Assembly (NCBI RefSeq): GCF_028551275.1 | Contig: NZ_CP117025.1 | Span: 2,165,501-2,229,500 of the forward strand | Source of the DNA: Sphingomonas hankookensis | GTDB lineage: Bacteria; Pseudomonadota; Alphaproteobacteria; Sphingomonadales; Sphingomonadaceae | Reading direction: 5' to 3' | Length of the DNA: 64,000 nt | Shown: positions 20,015 to 29,920 of the stretch, piece by piece | Position numbering within the stretch: position 1 is the stretch's first letter | Layout: every line of letters starts with the position of its first letter | Program-made: the position numbers and the translations under genes | The notes under the pieces: model-generated | The model's database searches: none | Seen by the model: only the letters and a program-made list of their open reading frames with translations | What the model was told of the DNA's origin: nothing

Positions 20015-20587
20015 ATGGCCCAAGCCGAACTGCCCGGCGACATCGAGCGGGACGACGGACCCGCCTTCACATCGAAAGACCGGGAGGAACGCGGTCACGC
20101 GGCGCCGGAGGGCGAATCGTCGGTTTCCGGCGTCGCGGTCACGATTAAACGGCCCGCATCCGAACTCTACGCCTATTGGCGGGACTTCGGGAACCTTGCC
20201 AGCTTCATGCTGAATGTCGAGGGCATCGATGTCATCGACCGCGAGCGATCGCATTGGCGCGTGGCCGGTCCCAACGGCACCTACGAATGGGACGCCGTCG
20301 TGACCGAGGATGTGCCGGACCAGCGCATCGGCTGGCGTGCCGAAGAGGCCGACGTGCCGAACAGCGGCTGGGTTTCCTTCGCGGACGCCGGCCCTTCGCG
20401 AGGGACGGTGGTTACGGCGATGATCGCCTATTCCCCGCCCGCGGGCATCGTCGGCAAGCTGGTCGCCAAGGTGACGCAGCAGGAACCGGCGATTCAGGCG
20501 CGGCGCGACCTGCGCCGGTTCAAGCAGCTGATGGAAACCGGCGAGATCGCGACGACCACGCCCCCCAACCGCGAACCCAAATCATAA
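20015..20587 (+). CDS. SRPBCC family protein
   Basis: 190 aa. A charged N-terminus (about 1-38) precedes a START/SRPBCC hydrophobic-pocket fold (about 40-160): [42 protein letters not shown] and GWVSFADAG follow the polyketide-cyclase/coenzyme Q-binding pattern. A basic, Gln-rich C-terminal helix follows. Ribosome site GGGAG is present. It is 10 bases ahead of the alcohol dehydrogenase gene, so the two form an operon. The ligand is unknown; a stress role is suggested only by the candidate EcfG promoter. Confidence 0.8.
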   Translation: MAQAELPGDIERDDGPAFTSKDREERGHAAPEGESSVSGVAVTIKRPASELYAYWRDFGNLASFMLNVEGIDVIDRERSHWRVAGPNGTYEWDAVVTEDVPDQRIGWRAEEADVPNSGWVSFADAGPSRGTVVTAMIAYSPPAGIVGKLVAKVTQQEPAIQARRDLRRFKQLMETGEIATTTPPNREPKS

Positions 20588-20597
20588 GGAGCCGGCG

Positions 20598-21788
20598 ATG
20601 CGCGCACTTACCTGGCACGGCAAGCACGACGTCCGCGTCGATACTGTTCCCGATCCCGAGATCATCAACCCGCGCGATGCGATCATCAAGATCACCTCGA
20701 CCGCGATCTGCGGGTCGGACCTTCACCTGTACGACGGCTATATCCCGACGATGAAGGCGGGCGATATCCTCGGCCATGAATTCATGGGCGAGGTGGTCGA
20801 GACCGGCCCCAAATCGACGTTGAAGAAGGGGCAGCGCGTCGTTGTGCCCTTCGTCATCGCGTGCGGCAGCTGTTATCATTGTTCGAAGCAGCAATATTCG
20901 GGCTGCGACAACGGCAATCCGGCCGACAATCAGGACATTGCTCAGGAATTGTGGGGGCAGGTCGGATCGGCGCTGTTCGGCTACAGCCACATGACCGGCG
21001 GCTATCCGGGGGGGCAGGCGGAATATGTCCGCGTGCCGTTTAGCGATGTCGGGCCGATCGTGATCCCCGATGGCATCGAGGACGAGAAGGTACTGTTCCT
21101 GTCCGACATCCTGCCGACCGGATGGATGGCGGCGGAAAATGCCGATATCGAGGACGGCGACATCGTCGCGGTGTGGGGCTGTGGCCCGGTCGGGCTGTTC
21201 GCGATCCAGTCGGCGCTGCTGATGGGCGCGCACCGGGTGATCGCGATCGATCACTTCCCGCACCGGCTGGCGCTGGCCAAGGGGCTGGGGGCGGAAGTCC
21301 TCAACTTCGAGGAAACTGATATCTACGACGCGCTGATGACGATGACCGGCGGGATCGGACCGGACGCAGTAATCGACAGCGTCGGCCTCGAAAGTCACGG
21401 CATGTTCGTCGACAATATCGTCGATCAGATCAAGGCATCGACCTTTCTCGGCACCGACCGACCGCATGCGCTCAGGCAGGCGATCGTCGCTTGTCGCAAG
21501 GGCGGGCGCGTCTCGGTGCCCGGTGTCTATGGCGGGCTGATCGACAAATTCCCGTTCGGATCGATCATGGAGAAGGGGCTGACGCTGAAGACCGGGCAGA
21601 CCCATGTCCAGCGCTACCTGCCCGGGTTGCTCAGCGCGATCATGGAGGACAAGATCGACACGACCTTCATGATCTCCGACCGGATGGCGCTGGAGAATGC
21701 GCCGGAGGGGTATCGGAAATTCCATGACGAGCAGAACAGCTGCACCAAGGTCGTCCTGAAACCCGATTGGGAGCGGGCAGCGTCCTGA
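20598..21788 (+). CDS. Zinc-dependent alcohol dehydrogenase (formaldehyde dehydrogenase-like)
   Basis: Medium-chain dehydrogenase, 396 aa. Catalytic zinc motifs [10 protein letters not shown] (Cys near 38) and GHEFMGEV (His near 61); structural-zinc cysteines in [15 protein letters not shown]; Rossmann motif GCGPVGLFA near 192. The long insert after the structural zinc site resembles glutathione-independent formaldehyde dehydrogenases. Ribosome site AAGGA. Probably co-transcribed with the SRPBCC gene. The natural substrate is not evident. Confidence 0.9.
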   Translation: MRALTWHGKHDVRVDTVPDPEIINPRDAIIKITSTAICGSDLHLYDGYIPTMKAGDILGHEFMGEVVETGPKSTLKKGQRVVVPFVIACGSCYHCSKQQYSGCDNGNPADNQDIAQELWGQVGSALFGYSHMTGGYPGGQAEYVRVPFSDVGPIVIPDGIEDEKVLFLSDILPTGWMAAENADIEDGDIVAVWGCGPVGLFAIQSALLMGAHRVIAIDHFPHRLALAKGLGAEVLNFEETDIYDALMTMTGGIGPDAVIDSVGLESHGMFVDNIVDQIKASTFLGTDRPHALRQAIVACRKGGRVSVPGVYGGLIDKFPFGSIMEKGLTLKTGQTHVQRYLPGLLSAIMEDKIDTTFMISDRMALENAPEGYRKFHDEQNSCTKVVLKPDWERAAS

Positions 21789-21789
21789 A

Positions 21790-21808
21790 TTTGTAAAATC
21801 GTTACAAA
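21790..21808. promoter_or_regulatory. TTTGTAA-N5-TTACAAA inverted repeat
   Basis: Perfect 7-bp arms around AATCG, beginning 2 bases after the dehydrogenase stop. It is AT-rich in a GC-rich genome, as operators often are. It could control the small ORF/isocitrate lyase unit downstream; no protein is assigned. Confidence 0.4.
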
Positions 21809-21813
21809 CTAAC

Positions 21814-21861
21814 AATGCCCGGAGCGGTTCGCGACGACGTCGCGACACTGTTCCGGGCATT
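21814..21861 (+). terminator. Large nested hairpin after the dehydrogenase gene
   Basis: Outer arms AATGCCCGGA / TCCGGGCATT enclose an inner TCGCGAC / GTCGCGA hairpin. There is no strong T-run, so it may be a terminator or another RNA structure. Confidence 0.5.
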
Positions 21862-21907
21862 CGGTGCGTTTACGTGGGCCATCCTGTCATGTTCCTTACC
21901 TGACATC

Positions 21908-21928
21908 GGTGGCGAATGGTTCGCCACC
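21908..21928 (+). promoter_or_regulatory. Leader hairpin upstream of the 51-codon small ORF
   Basis: Perfect 9-bp stem GGTGGCGAA / TTCGCCACC with a 3-base loop, ending a few bases before the AAAGGG ribosome site. It could influence translation of the small ORF. Confidence 0.4.
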
Positions 21929-21946
21929 CGCGAAAGGGTGTGACGC

Positions 21947-22102
21947 ATGACCAACGAGCCGCAACGCAGCCGCGCGGTTTTCTCGACCGAGGATTTCGGC
22001 CTGCTGAAGGAAGCCGTCGGCGCCTATGTCCGGCAGATTGCGGAAGAGCCGCGGTCGTCGAAATTCTCCAACCTCTACCATCGCCTCGGCCGACTAAGCT
22101 GA
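21947..22102 (+). CDS. Small hypothetical protein upstream of isocitrate lyase
   Basis: 51 aa: ATG at 21947 preceded by AAAGGG, TGA at 22100-22102. The product starts MTNEPQRSRAVFSTEDFG and continues as a likely helix rich in Leu, Lys, Glu and Arg, ending LYHRLGRLS. Codon use is typical of this genome, with G or C in most third positions. There is no signal peptide or membrane segment. It lies 111 bases before isocitrate lyase on the same strand, so co-transcription is likely. I do not recognise the family. Confidence 0.6.
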   Translation: MTNEPQRSRAVFSTEDFGLLKEAVGAYVRQIAEEPRSSKFSNLYHRLGRLS

Positions 22103-22213
22103 GCACCGCGCGGGCTGGCACCGCGCATCGTCCACCATCCCGACCACGCCCCGCCGGCGCGACCGCTTCGTCGCCGGTGGTCGCCCCGTGCCGTCCGTAC
22201 AGAAGGACCGACC

Positions 22214-23809
22214 ATGACCTATCAAGAACAGGCGGCCCGTGCCGCATCGCTGATCCAGCAGCATCGCGGCACCTGGGACGGCATCGATGCAGACGCCGTC
22301 GCGCGGATGCGGTTGCAGAACCGCTTCCTCACCGGCCTCGACATCGCCCGCTACACCGCCGGCATCATGCGGCGCGACATGGCGGCCTATGATGCCGATC
22401 CGGCGGCCTACACCCAGTCGCTGGGGTGCTGGCACGGCTTCATCGCGCAACAGAAGATCATCTCGATCAAGAAGCATTTTGGCACGACCAAGGGGCGCTA
22501 CCTCTATCTGTCGGGCTGGATGGTCGCGGCCCTGCGCAGCGAGTTCGGTCCGCTGCCCGACCAGTCGATGCATGAGAAGACGAGCGTGCCCGCGCTGATC
22601 GCCGAACTCTACACCTTCCTGAAACAGGCCGATGCGCGCGAGTTGGGGATGCTGTTCCGCGACCTCGACGGGGCGCGGGCCGAGGGCAATGCCGTCGAGG
22701 CGCAGCGGCTGAGCAACGCGATCGATCAGTATGAAACCCATGTCGTGCCGATCATCGCCGATATCGATGCGGGCTTCGGCAATGCCGAGGCGACCTACCT
22801 GCTCGCCAGGAAGATGATCGAGGCCGGAGCCTGCGCGTTGCAGATCGAGAACCAGGTCAGCGACGAAAAACAGTGCGGCCATCAGGACGGCAAGGTCACC
22901 GTTCCGCACGAGGATTTTCTCGCGAAGGTCCGCGCCTGCCGCTACGCCTTCCTCGAACTGGGCGTCGAGGACGGCATCATTGTTACCCGGACCGATTCGC
23001 TGGGCGCTGGGCTGACCAAGCAGATCGCCTATTCGACCGCGAAGGGCGATCTGGGCGACCAGTATAATGCCTTCCTCGATTGCGAGCCGGTCGATGACGT
23101 TTCCGCGCTGCGCGGCGATGTGGTGATCGAGCGCGACGGGCAATTGGTGCGGCCGAAGCGACTGGCGTCGAACCTGTTCCAGTTCCGCGAGGGGACCGGT
23201 GCGGATCGCTGCGTGCTGGACTGCATCACTTCGCTCCAGAATGGCGCCGACCTGCTGTGGATCGAGACCGAGAAGCCGCATATCGAACAGATCGCATCGA
23301 TGGTCGACCGCATCCGTGCGGTCGTGCCGAACGCCAAGCTGGTCTACAATAATTCGCCCAGCTTCAACTGGACGCTGAATTTCCGCCAGCAGGTGTACGA
23401 CCGTTGGGTCGAGGAAGGGCGCGACGTGTCGGGCTATGACCGGGCGAAGCTGATGAGTGTCGACTATGACGCGTCGGAACTGGCGCAGGAGGCCGACGAG
23501 AAGATCCGTACCTTCCAGCGGGATGCGAGCGCGCGCGCCGGCATCTTCCACCACCTCATCACCCTGCCGACCTACCACACGGCGGCGCTCAGCACCGATA
23601 ATCTGGCGCGCGACTATTTCGGCGATGCGGCGATGCTTGGTTATGTGAAGGGGGTGCAGCGCCAGGAAATCCGACGGGGTATCGCCTGCGTGAAGCATCA
23701 GAATATGAGCGGGTCGGATATCGGCGACGACCATAAGGAATATTTCGCCGGAGAGGCGGCGCTGAAGGCGGGCGGCGCGCACAATACGATGAATCAGTTC
23801 GCCGCCTGA
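22214..23809 (+). CDS. aceA: Isocitrate lyase
   Basis: Glyoxylate-shunt enzyme splitting isocitrate to succinate and glyoxylate, needed for growth on acetate or fatty acids. 531 aa, the longer subfamily seen in Pseudomonas, not the ~430-aa E. coli type. The catalytic loop is Lys219-Gln-Cys221-Gly-His223 (KQCGHQDGK). IIADIDAGFGN, IENQVSDEKQC and YNNSPSFNW are further family motifs. Ribosome site AGAAGGA. Malate synthase is not nearby. Confidence 0.96.
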   Translation: MTYQEQAARAASLIQQHRGTWDGIDADAVARMRLQNRFLTGLDIARYTAGIMRRDMAAYDADPAAYTQSLGCWHGFIAQQKIISIKKHFGTTKGRYLYLSGWMVAALRSEFGPLPDQSMHEKTSVPALIAELYTFLKQADARELGMLFRDLDGARAEGNAVEAQRLSNAIDQYETHVVPIIADIDAGFGNAEATYLLARKMIEAGACALQIENQVSDEKQCGHQDGKVTVPHEDFLAKVRACRYAFLELGVEDGIIVTRTDSLGAGLTKQIAYSTAKGDLGDQYNAFLDCEPVDDVSALRGDVVIERDGQLVRPKRLASNLFQFREGTGADRCVLDCITSLQNGADLLWIETEKPHIEQIASMVDRIRAVVPNAKLVYNNSPSFNWTLNFRQQVYDRWVEEGRDVSGYDRAKLMSVDYDASELAQEADEKIRTFQRDASARAGIFHHLITLPTYHTAALSTDNLARDYFGDAAMLGYVKGVQRQEIRRGIACVKHQNMSGSDIGDDHKEYFAGEAALKAGGAHNTMNQFAA

Positions 23810-23894
23810 GCGGGACGCGAACAAGATTGCGCGGGGCTGCGGCGATGCGGTGGCCCCGTTGCAATTTCCGGCAATGTAAGGAGGTTACTACCGT

Positions 23895-23968
23895 TGGAGG
23901 CGCGACCGGGAATCGAACCCGGGTGCAAGGATTTGCAGTCCTCTGCGTCACCACTCCGCCATCGCGCC
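23895..23968 (-). tRNA. tRNA-Cys (GCA)
   Basis: 74 bases with encoded CCA. Acceptor GGCGCGA/TCGCGCC, T-arm CCGGGTTCGATTCCCGG, anticodon loop CTGCAAA gives GCA. Confidence 0.97.
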
Positions 23969-23987
23969 TCGATACGGTGGGAGGCGG

Positions 23988-24016
23988 CATTTGCGGGGCG
24001 CGCGCGCCGGTGTCAA
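23988..24016 (-). promoter_or_regulatory. Candidate promoter of tRNA-Cys
   Basis: On the minus strand, TTGACA (24016-24011), a 17-base spacer and CAAATG (23993-23988), ending about 20 bases before the tRNA 5' end. The -35 is perfect and the -10 is weak. The rest of the 23810-24136 gap shows nothing else convincing. Confidence 0.45.
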
Positions 24017-24136
24017 CTGCCGGAATGCAAATTATCCCCGCAGGCATCCTTGGCGGCGGGCGTCGGTCGCGATAGACAGCGGCGATCGCGCGATGTGTGT
24101 TGCGCGGCTAAAACAGTTGTGCGACAGGATTGCACC

Positions 24137-24808
24137 ATGACCGATTCGATCCCGACCCGTCCCGATTTCGATGCGATGCGCCATGCGATGGTCGTCAGCC
24201 AGTTGCGTACCAGCGCCGTCAGCGACGTGCGCGTCGTCAGTGCGATGGGCGAGGTGCCACGCGAAGTCTTCGTGCCGCCCGCGCAGGCGGAGGTCGCCTA
24301 TCGCGACGCACCGCTGCCGCTCAGTGGCGACCGCGCGATCAACCCGCCGCTGATTACCGGTCGCCTGCTGACCGCCGCCGAAGTGCAGCCGACCGACCGC
24401 GTGCTGCTGGTCGGGGCCGCCATGGGCTATGCCGCCGCCGTGCTCGCCCGGCTGGCCGGTTCGGTCGTGGCGCTGGAGGAGGATGCCGCGCTGGCCGCCG
24501 CCGCGCGTGACGCGATCGCGGACGCGACGGTGGAGGTGGTCGAAGGACCGCTCAATGCCGGTTGGGCGCAGGGTGCACCCTATGACGTCATCGTCATCGA
24601 CGGCGCCGTGGAGTCGGTTCCCGACGCGATCGTCACGCAGCTGGCCCCCGGCGGGCGGCTGACCACCGGCATCGTCGATCGCGGCGTGACCCGGCTGGCA
24701 CTGGGCCGTCGCACCGAGGGCGGGTTCGGGCTGGTCGATTTTGCCGATCTCGGCTGCGTCGAGCTGCCCGGTTTCGCCAAGCCCAAGACATTTCAGTTCG
24801 CAAGGTAA
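24137..24808 (+). CDS. Protein-L-isoaspartate O-methyltransferase family protein (degenerate motifs)
   Basis: 223 aa with the Pcm family layout: MVVSQLRTSAVSD..V, VPREVFVPP, then YRDAPLPLSG. Two key places differ from active Pcm. The SAM-binding glycine loop, normally like GTGSGYQ, reads VGAAMGYAAA. The segment normally like TISQPYIVA reads AINPPLITG. It may have altered activity. The stop is 7 bases before the TolC-like gene, so they form an operon. Confidence 0.82.
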   Translation: MTDSIPTRPDFDAMRHAMVVSQLRTSAVSDVRVVSAMGEVPREVFVPPAQAEVAYRDAPLPLSGDRAINPPLITGRLLTAAEVQPTDRVLLVGAAMGYAAAVLARLAGSVVALEEDAALAAAARDAIADATVEVVEGPLNAGWAQGAPYDVIVIDGAVESVPDAIVTQLAPGGRLTTGIVDRGVTRLALGRRTEGGFGLVDFADLGCVELPGFAKPKTFQFAR

Positions 24809-24815
24809 GGGACAT

Positions 24816-26387
24816 ATGCGGGGGGGGAAGTTCATTACCGGAGTCGCGGCGCTGGCGCTGCTGGCCGGGCCGGCGAATGCGGAAACGCTGCGCGAGGCAT
24901 TGGCGCGGGCCTATGCCACCAACCCGCAGCTGACCGGCGCGCGGGCGAACCTGCGCGCGACCGACGAGGGCGTACCGCTGGCGCGCTCGCAGGGCCTGCC
25001 GCAGGTCACGACCCAGAGCTCGGTGATCGAGAACGTCATCACCCCGGCAAGCCGCGGCTTCACCCAGGCCCCACGCCAGGGCACCGTGCAGGTGCAGGTA
25101 TCGCAGTCGCTGTTCGCCGGCGGGTCGGTGCGCAACAATGTCCGCGCCGCCGATGCGCGGGTCGATGCCGGCCGTGCCAACCTGCGCAGCACCGAGGCGA
25201 ATGTCTTCACGCTGGTCGTCGCCGCCTATAATGACGTCATCCGCGACGAAGCGATCGTCCGGCTGAACCAGCAGAATGTCCGCGTGCTGGAAGTGAACCT
25301 CCAGGCATCGAAGGACCGGTTCCAGGTCGGCGACCTGACCCGCACCGACGTTGCGCAGTCGGAGGCACGGCTGGCATCGGCGCAGGCGCAGTTGCGCAAT
25401 GCCGAAGCGTCGCTGATCCGCAGCCGCGAAAACTATGTCGCGACCACCGGTTCGCCGGCCGCGACGCTCGACACGCCGCCGGTGCTCCCCAACCTGCCGG
25501 TCGATCCCAATGCGGCGGTCGGGGTGGCGGTTGCGAACAATCCCGCGCTGATCGCCGCGCGTCGTACCAGCGATGCCGCCGGGTTCGACGTCAGCGTGGC
25601 GCGCGCCAGCCGGCTGCCGACGATCAGCGCGGTCGGTGGCGGCGGCTATACCAGCTTCCTCGGATCGGCTGAGTCGGTGAACGGCATCGTGTTGCAGCAG
25701 GACGGCGGTCAGGCGCAGGTCGGCGTGCAGATGAGCCTGCCGCTGTGGCAGAGCGGCCGTCCGAGCGCCCAGATTCGCCGGGCGCAGGCGCTGGAAGGCG
25801 CCGCGATCGAACAGGTGACGCAGGTCGAACGTACCGTCGTTTCCGACGCCCGCTCGGCCTTCGCCGCGTGGCAGTCGGCGCTGCGCGTGATCCAGTCGTC
25901 GGAAGTGCAGGTCGCGGCGAACCGCCTGTCGCTGGAGGGCGTTCGCGCCGAGAACAGCGTGGGCACGCGCACGATCCTTGACATCCTGAACGCCGAACAG
26001 GAACTGCTCAATTCGCAGGTCCAGCTGGTGTCGGCCCGGCGCGACGCCTATGTCGCGGGCTTCGCGCTGCTGGCGGCGATGGGCAAGGCCGAGGCACGCG
26101 ATCTGGGCCTCGACGGTGGCGCGCTCTACGATCCGACGGTCAATTACAGCCGGGTGCGCAACAATATCTGGGACTGGAGCGGCGATCCCGCGCCGGTGCC
26201 GATCGCGCCCAGCACGGTGAACAGCCCGGCGCAGACCCCGGTCGTCACCCGCGAACTCGATCCGTCGCTGCAGCGCAGCCCCAATCCGTACACCCCGACC
26301 CAGGGCATCGATGCCCCCAATCGGCAGGGCGGCGCCCCGCGCGCCACGCAGGGCGTTGACACGCCGCGCGCCAACCCCGACAGCTAA
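24816..26387 (+). CDS. TolC family outer-membrane channel protein
   Basis: Outer-membrane tunnel used by type I secretion and drug efflux, 523 aa. A signal peptide (GVAALALLAGPANA) is followed by two repeats of the outer-membrane efflux domain (about 20-220 and 235-425), rich in long helices with RTDVAQSEARLASAQAQL and NSVGTRTILDILNAEQELL. The C-terminal ~90 residues are Pro/Thr/Gln-rich and low in complexity. The start at ATG 24816 has AAGGGA. No inner-membrane pump partner is adjacent. Confidence 0.92.
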   Translation: MRGGKFITGVAALALLAGPANAETLREALARAYATNPQLTGARANLRATDEGVPLARSQGLPQVTTQSSVIENVITPASRGFTQAPRQGTVQVQVSQSLFAGGSVRNNVRAADARVDAGRANLRSTEANVFTLVVAAYNDVIRDEAIVRLNQQNVRVLEVNLQASKDRFQVGDLTRTDVAQSEARLASAQAQLRNAEASLIRSRENYVATTGSPAATLDTPPVLPNLPVDPNAAVGVAVANNPALIAARRTSDAAGFDVSVARASRLPTISAVGGGGYTSFLGSAESVNGIVLQQDGGQAQVGVQMSLPLWQSGRPSAQIRRAQALEGAAIEQVTQVERTVVSDARSAFAAWQSALRVIQSSEVQVAANRLSLEGVRAENSVGTRTILDILNAEQELLNSQVQLVSARRDAYVAGFALLAAMGKAEARDLGLDGGALYDPTVNYSRVRNNIWDWSGDPAPVPIAPSTVNSPAQTPVVTRELDPSLQRSPNPYTPTQGIDAPNRQGGAPRATQGVDTPRANPDS

Positions 26388-26418
26388 GCGTTCAGAGGCG
26401 ATAGAGATGAGGGTTGCG

Positions 26419-26961
26419 ATGGGCGATATCAGCAACGAAACGTCGATGGAGGACATCCTGTCCTCGATCAAGCGGATCATCGCCGAAGAGGGCGAAGGAT
26501 CGGCCCAGGCGTTGCGCGGGCGCAAATCGATTCGGACTGCGCAGCAGGTCCGCGACATCGACGACCGCGACGAGGTGCTGGAACTGAACCAGAGCGTCGC
26601 CGCGCCGCCGCCTCCGCCGTCGCGGGTCGACGCGATGCGGGCAGAGGCGATGCGCGCCGAACCGCCGCGTGTCGAGCGTGCCCGTGCACCCGAACCGGAG
26701 CCCGAACCCGTCGCCGCCGCGCCCGCGCCGAAGGTCGATCCGTCGATCGTGTCGGAACGTGCCGCCGAGGCGAGCCGCGGTGCGCTCGACCAGCTGTCGC
26801 GGCTGGTCGTGAAGCCGGAAACGCCAGGTTCCGATTCGCTCGAAGGGCTGGTGCGCGAGATGCTCAGACCGATGCTGCGCGAATGGCTCGATGCGCAGCT
26901 GCCCGGCATCGTCGAATCGATGGTCGCGCGCGAGATCGCCCGGATCAGCGGGCGCGAGTAA
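26419..26961 (+). CDS. DUF2497 (PopZ-like) protein
   Basis: 180 aa. The N-terminus TSMEDILSSIKRIIAEE matches the conserved N-terminal helix of the PopZ/DUF2497 family, which organises the cell pole in Caulobacter. The middle is a disordered Pro/Glu/Ala stretch and the C-terminus holds SLEGLVREMLRPMLREWLD, the oligomerisation-type helix. A pole-organiser role is inferred. The ATG at 26419 has GAGGGT ahead and matches family starts; ATG at 26407 is possible. Confidence 0.85.
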   Translation: MGDISNETSMEDILSSIKRIIAEEGEGSAQALRGRKSIRTAQQVRDIDDRDEVLELNQSVAAPPPPPSRVDAMRAEAMRAEPPRVERARAPEPEPEPVAAAPAPKVDPSIVSERAAEASRGALDQLSRLVVKPETPGSDSLEGLVREMLRPMLREWLDAQLPGIVESMVAREIARISGRE

Positions 26962-27021
26962 CGCCGCTCTCTTGCCCCCACTCTCTTGCAACGCCGCCGC
27001 ATCCGCGCCATGCGGCGGTGC

Positions 27022-29697
27022 ATGAGCGAACTGCCCAAGACTTTCGACCCCGCCGCCATCGAAGCGCGCTGGTATGCCCATTGGGAACAATGCGGCCTGT
27101 TCCGCCCCGAGCGTCCGAACGCGACGCCGTGGACCATCGTCAATCCGCCGCCCAACGTGACGGGCAGCCTGCATATCGGCCACGCGCTCGACAATACGCT
27201 GCAGGATATTCTGGTCCGTCATGCCCGGTTGCAGGGCAAGGACGCGCGCTGGGTCGTCGGCACCGACCATGCCGGCATCGCGACGCAGATGGTCGTCGAA
27301 CGCCAGATGAACGCGGCCGGGCAGAAGCGCACCGACTTCACGCGTGACGCCTTCATCGAAAAGGTCTGGGACTGGAAGGCCGAAAGCGGCGGGCAGATCA
27401 CGGGGCAGTTGCGGCGCCTGGGCTGTTCGATGGATTGGGCCAACGAACGCTTCACCATGGACGAGGGCTTTTCGAAGGCCGTGCTCAAGGTCTTCGTCGA
27501 GCTGCATCGGCAGGGCCTGCTTTATCGCGACAAGCGGCTGGTCAACTGGGACCCGGGCCTCGGCACCGCGATCAGCGATCTCGAGGTGGAGACGCGCGAG
27601 GTCAGAGGGAGCTTCTGGCGCCTGCGCTATCCGCTCGCCGACGGATCAGGCTTCATTGAGGTCGCGACGACGCGGCCCGAAACGATGCTGGCCGACATGG
27701 CGGTCGCGGTGCATCCCGACGACGCGCGGTATACCGCACTGATCGGCAAGCAGGTGCGCCTGCCGATCACCGGTCGCCTGATCCCGATCCTCGCCGACGA
27801 ACATGCCGACCCCGAGCTCGGGTCGGGCGCGGTGAAGATTACGCCGGGCCATGACTTCAACGATTTCGAGGTCGGCCGCCGCGCGGGCTTCGAGGCCCGC
27901 GACATGCTCAACATGCTCGATGCCAAGGCGCGCATCGTCCAGACCGCGGACGGCCTGATCCCCGACGCGTTCCTCGGCCTGTCGACCGCCGACGCGCGCA
28001 AGGCGGTCGTCGCGCGGCTGAAGGACGAAGGCGTCCTGATCCCGCATGTCGACAAGGACGGCGCCGAACACGACGCCGAGCCACGCACGATCCAGACTCC
28101 GTTCGGCGACCGTTCGGGCGTGGTGATCGAGCCGTGGCTGACCGACCAATGGTATGTCGATGCCAAGACGTTGGCCCAGCCGGCGATCGAGGCGGTGCGG
28201 TCGGGCGCGGTCAAGATCGTGCCGAAATCGTGGGAAAAGACCTATTTCAACTGGATGGAGAATATCCAGCCTTGGTGCGTGTCGCGCCAGCTGTGGTGGG
28301 GGCATCGCATACCCGCGTGGTTCGCCGATGACGGTCGGGTGTTCGTCGCCGAGACCTATGAAGCGGCGCAGGCCGAGGCGGGCGAAGGCGTTGCGCTCAA
28401 GCAGGACGAGGACGTCCTCGACACCTGGTTCTCGTCTGCGCTGTGGCCCTTCGCGACCCTAGGCTGGCCGGAGAACACCGACCCGACGCTTGGCGGGCGC
28501 TACAGCAACGACGTGCTGATTTCGGGCTTCGACATCCTGTTCTTCTGGGACGCGCGGATGTTGATGCAGGGCATCCACTTCATGAAGGAGGTGCCGTTCA
28601 AGACGCTGTACCTCCACGGGCTCGTCCGTGCCGCCGATGGCGCCAAGATGTCGAAGTCGAAGGGCAACACCGTCGATCCGCTCGGGCTGATCGATCGCTA
28701 TGGCGCCGACGCGCTGCGCTTCTTCATGGCGGCGATGGAGAGCCAGGGCCGCGACATCAAGATGGATGAGAAGCGGGTCGAGGGCTATCGCAACTTCGCG
28801 ACGAAGCTGTGGAACGCGACCCGTTTTGCGCAGGCCAACGGCATCGGCGCATCAACGACGATCGAGCCGCCCCGGGCCGAGCTGGCGGTCAATCGCTGGA
28901 TCATCGCCGAGACGATCGAGACGGTGCAGGCGCTGGACCTCGCGCTCGCCGATCTGCGCTTCGACGGTGCGGCGAACACGATCTACCAGTTCACGTGGAG
29001 CCGGTTCTGCGACTGGTATCTCGAACTGATCAAGCCGGTGTTGCAGGGTGGGGCCGAGAGCGGCGAGGAAACGCGCGCGGTCGCCGGTTGGGTGCTCGAC
29101 CAGATATTGGTCATGCTCCACCCGTTCATGCCGTTCATCACCGAAGAATTGTGGCACGCGCTTGGGGCACGGTCGAACGACCTGCTCGTCGCCCGCTGGC
29201 CCATGGCGGATGCGCGGGCGATCGATCCGGCGGCACGCGAGGAGATCGACTGGCTGGTCCGGCTGGTGAGCGAAATCCGCGCGGCGCGGACCGAGCTGAA
29301 CGTGCCGCCGGGCGCGCGCCTGTCGCTGCATGTTCGCGATGCTTCGGGCGAGACGGCCGAGCGGTTGGCGCGACAGGGTGCGGTGCTGGCGCGGCTAGCG
29401 CGGGTCGATGCGGTTGCGGGCGATGCGCCGGCCGGTGGCGCGTTGCAGATCGTAGTTGACGAAGCGACCTTCGTCCTGCCGCTGGGCGACGTTATCGATC
29501 TCGATGCGGAACGCGCCCGCCTGACCAAGGCGATCGCGGCGGCGGAGAAGGAGCGCGATGCGCTCGCCGGGCGGCTGGGCAATGCGAGCTTCGTGGAGCG
29601 CGCCAAGCCCGAAGCGGTCGAAAAGGCGCGGGCGGACCATGCCGACAAGATGACCGAGGCGGCACGGTTGCACGCGGCGCTGGGGCGGCTGGGCTAA
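27022..29697 (+). CDS. valS: Valyl-tRNA synthetase
   Basis: Class Ia synthetase with editing, 891 aa. HIGH at 51-54 ([11 protein letters not shown]), KMSKS at 542-546, editing-domain [10 protein letters not shown], and a C-terminal coiled coil (about 820-890) typical of ValRS. The ATG at 27022 (SELPKTFDP) is chosen; an in-frame ATG at 27010 adds four residues. It lies 60 bases after the DUF2497 gene. Confidence 0.97.
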   Translation: MSELPKTFDPAAIEARWYAHWEQCGLFRPERPNATPWTIVNPPPNVTGSLHIGHALDNTLQDILVRHARLQGKDARWVVGTDHAGIATQMVVERQMNAAGQKRTDFTRDAFIEKVWDWKAESGGQITGQLRRLGCSMDWANERFTMDEGFSKAVLKVFVELHRQGLLYRDKRLVNWDPGLGTAISDLEVETREVRGSFWRLRYPLADGSGFIEVATTRPETMLADMAVAVHPDDARYTALIGKQVRLPITGRLIPILADEHADPELGSGAVKITPGHDFNDFEVGRRAGFEARDMLNMLDAKARIVQTADGLIPDAFLGLSTADARKAVVARLKDEGVLIPHVDKDGAEHDAEPRTIQTPFGDRSGVVIEPWLTDQWYVDAKTLAQPAIEAVRSGAVKIVPKSWEKTYFNWMENIQPWCVSRQLWWGHRIPAWFADDGRVFVAETYEAAQAEAGEGVALKQDEDVLDTWFSSALWPFATLGWPENTDPTLGGRYSNDVLISGFDILFFWDARMLMQGIHFMKEVPFKTLYLHGLVRAADGAKMSKSKGNTVDPLGLIDRYGADALRFFMAAMESQGRDIKMDEKRVEGYRNFATKLWNATRFAQANGIGASTTIEPPRAELAVNRWIIAETIETVQALDLALADLRFDGAANTIYQFTWSRFCDWYLELIKPVLQGGAESGEETRAVAGWVLDQILVMLHPFMPFITEELWHALGARSNDLLVARWPMADARAIDPAAREEIDWLVRLVSEIRAARTELNVPPGARLSLHVRDASGETAERLARQGAVLARLARVDAVAGDAPAGGALQIVVDEATFVLPLGDVIDLDAERARLTKAIAAAEKERDALAGRLGNASFVERAKPEAVEKARADHADKMTEAARLHAALGRLG

Positions 29698-29704
29698 GGT
29701 GCTT

Positions 29705-29803
29705 CGTCATTCCGGCGGAGGCCGGAATCCATGGATGGGGTGACGGCGGCGTTTCTGCCGTGAGCGCCCGACACAATGGATTCCGGCCTTCGCCGGAATG
29801 ACG
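29705..29803. repeat. REP-like paired palindrome
   Basis: Inward-facing arms at 29705-29732 and 29776-29803, each a hairpin of the ATTCCGGC/GCCGGAAT type. It lies just after valS, between convergent genes. Same family as 54699-54797. Confidence 0.72.
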
Positions 29804-29825
29804 GGGTTTTTGTTGGCGACCCGCT

Positions 29826-29920
29826 CGTCATTCCCGCGAATGCGGGAATCCATAAACGCGACGGTTCGGTTCCATCGCTGGCGTCAGCGCTTATGGGTCC
29901 CCGCCTGCGCGGGGACGACG
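29826..29920. repeat. REP-like palindrome, second element
   Basis: Left arm 29826-29853 is close to the 16149 unit; the right arm 29891-29920 is diverged (GGTCCCCGC...GCGGGGAC). It abuts the lipid-kinase stop. The two elements fill the valS/kinase gap. Confidence 0.6.
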
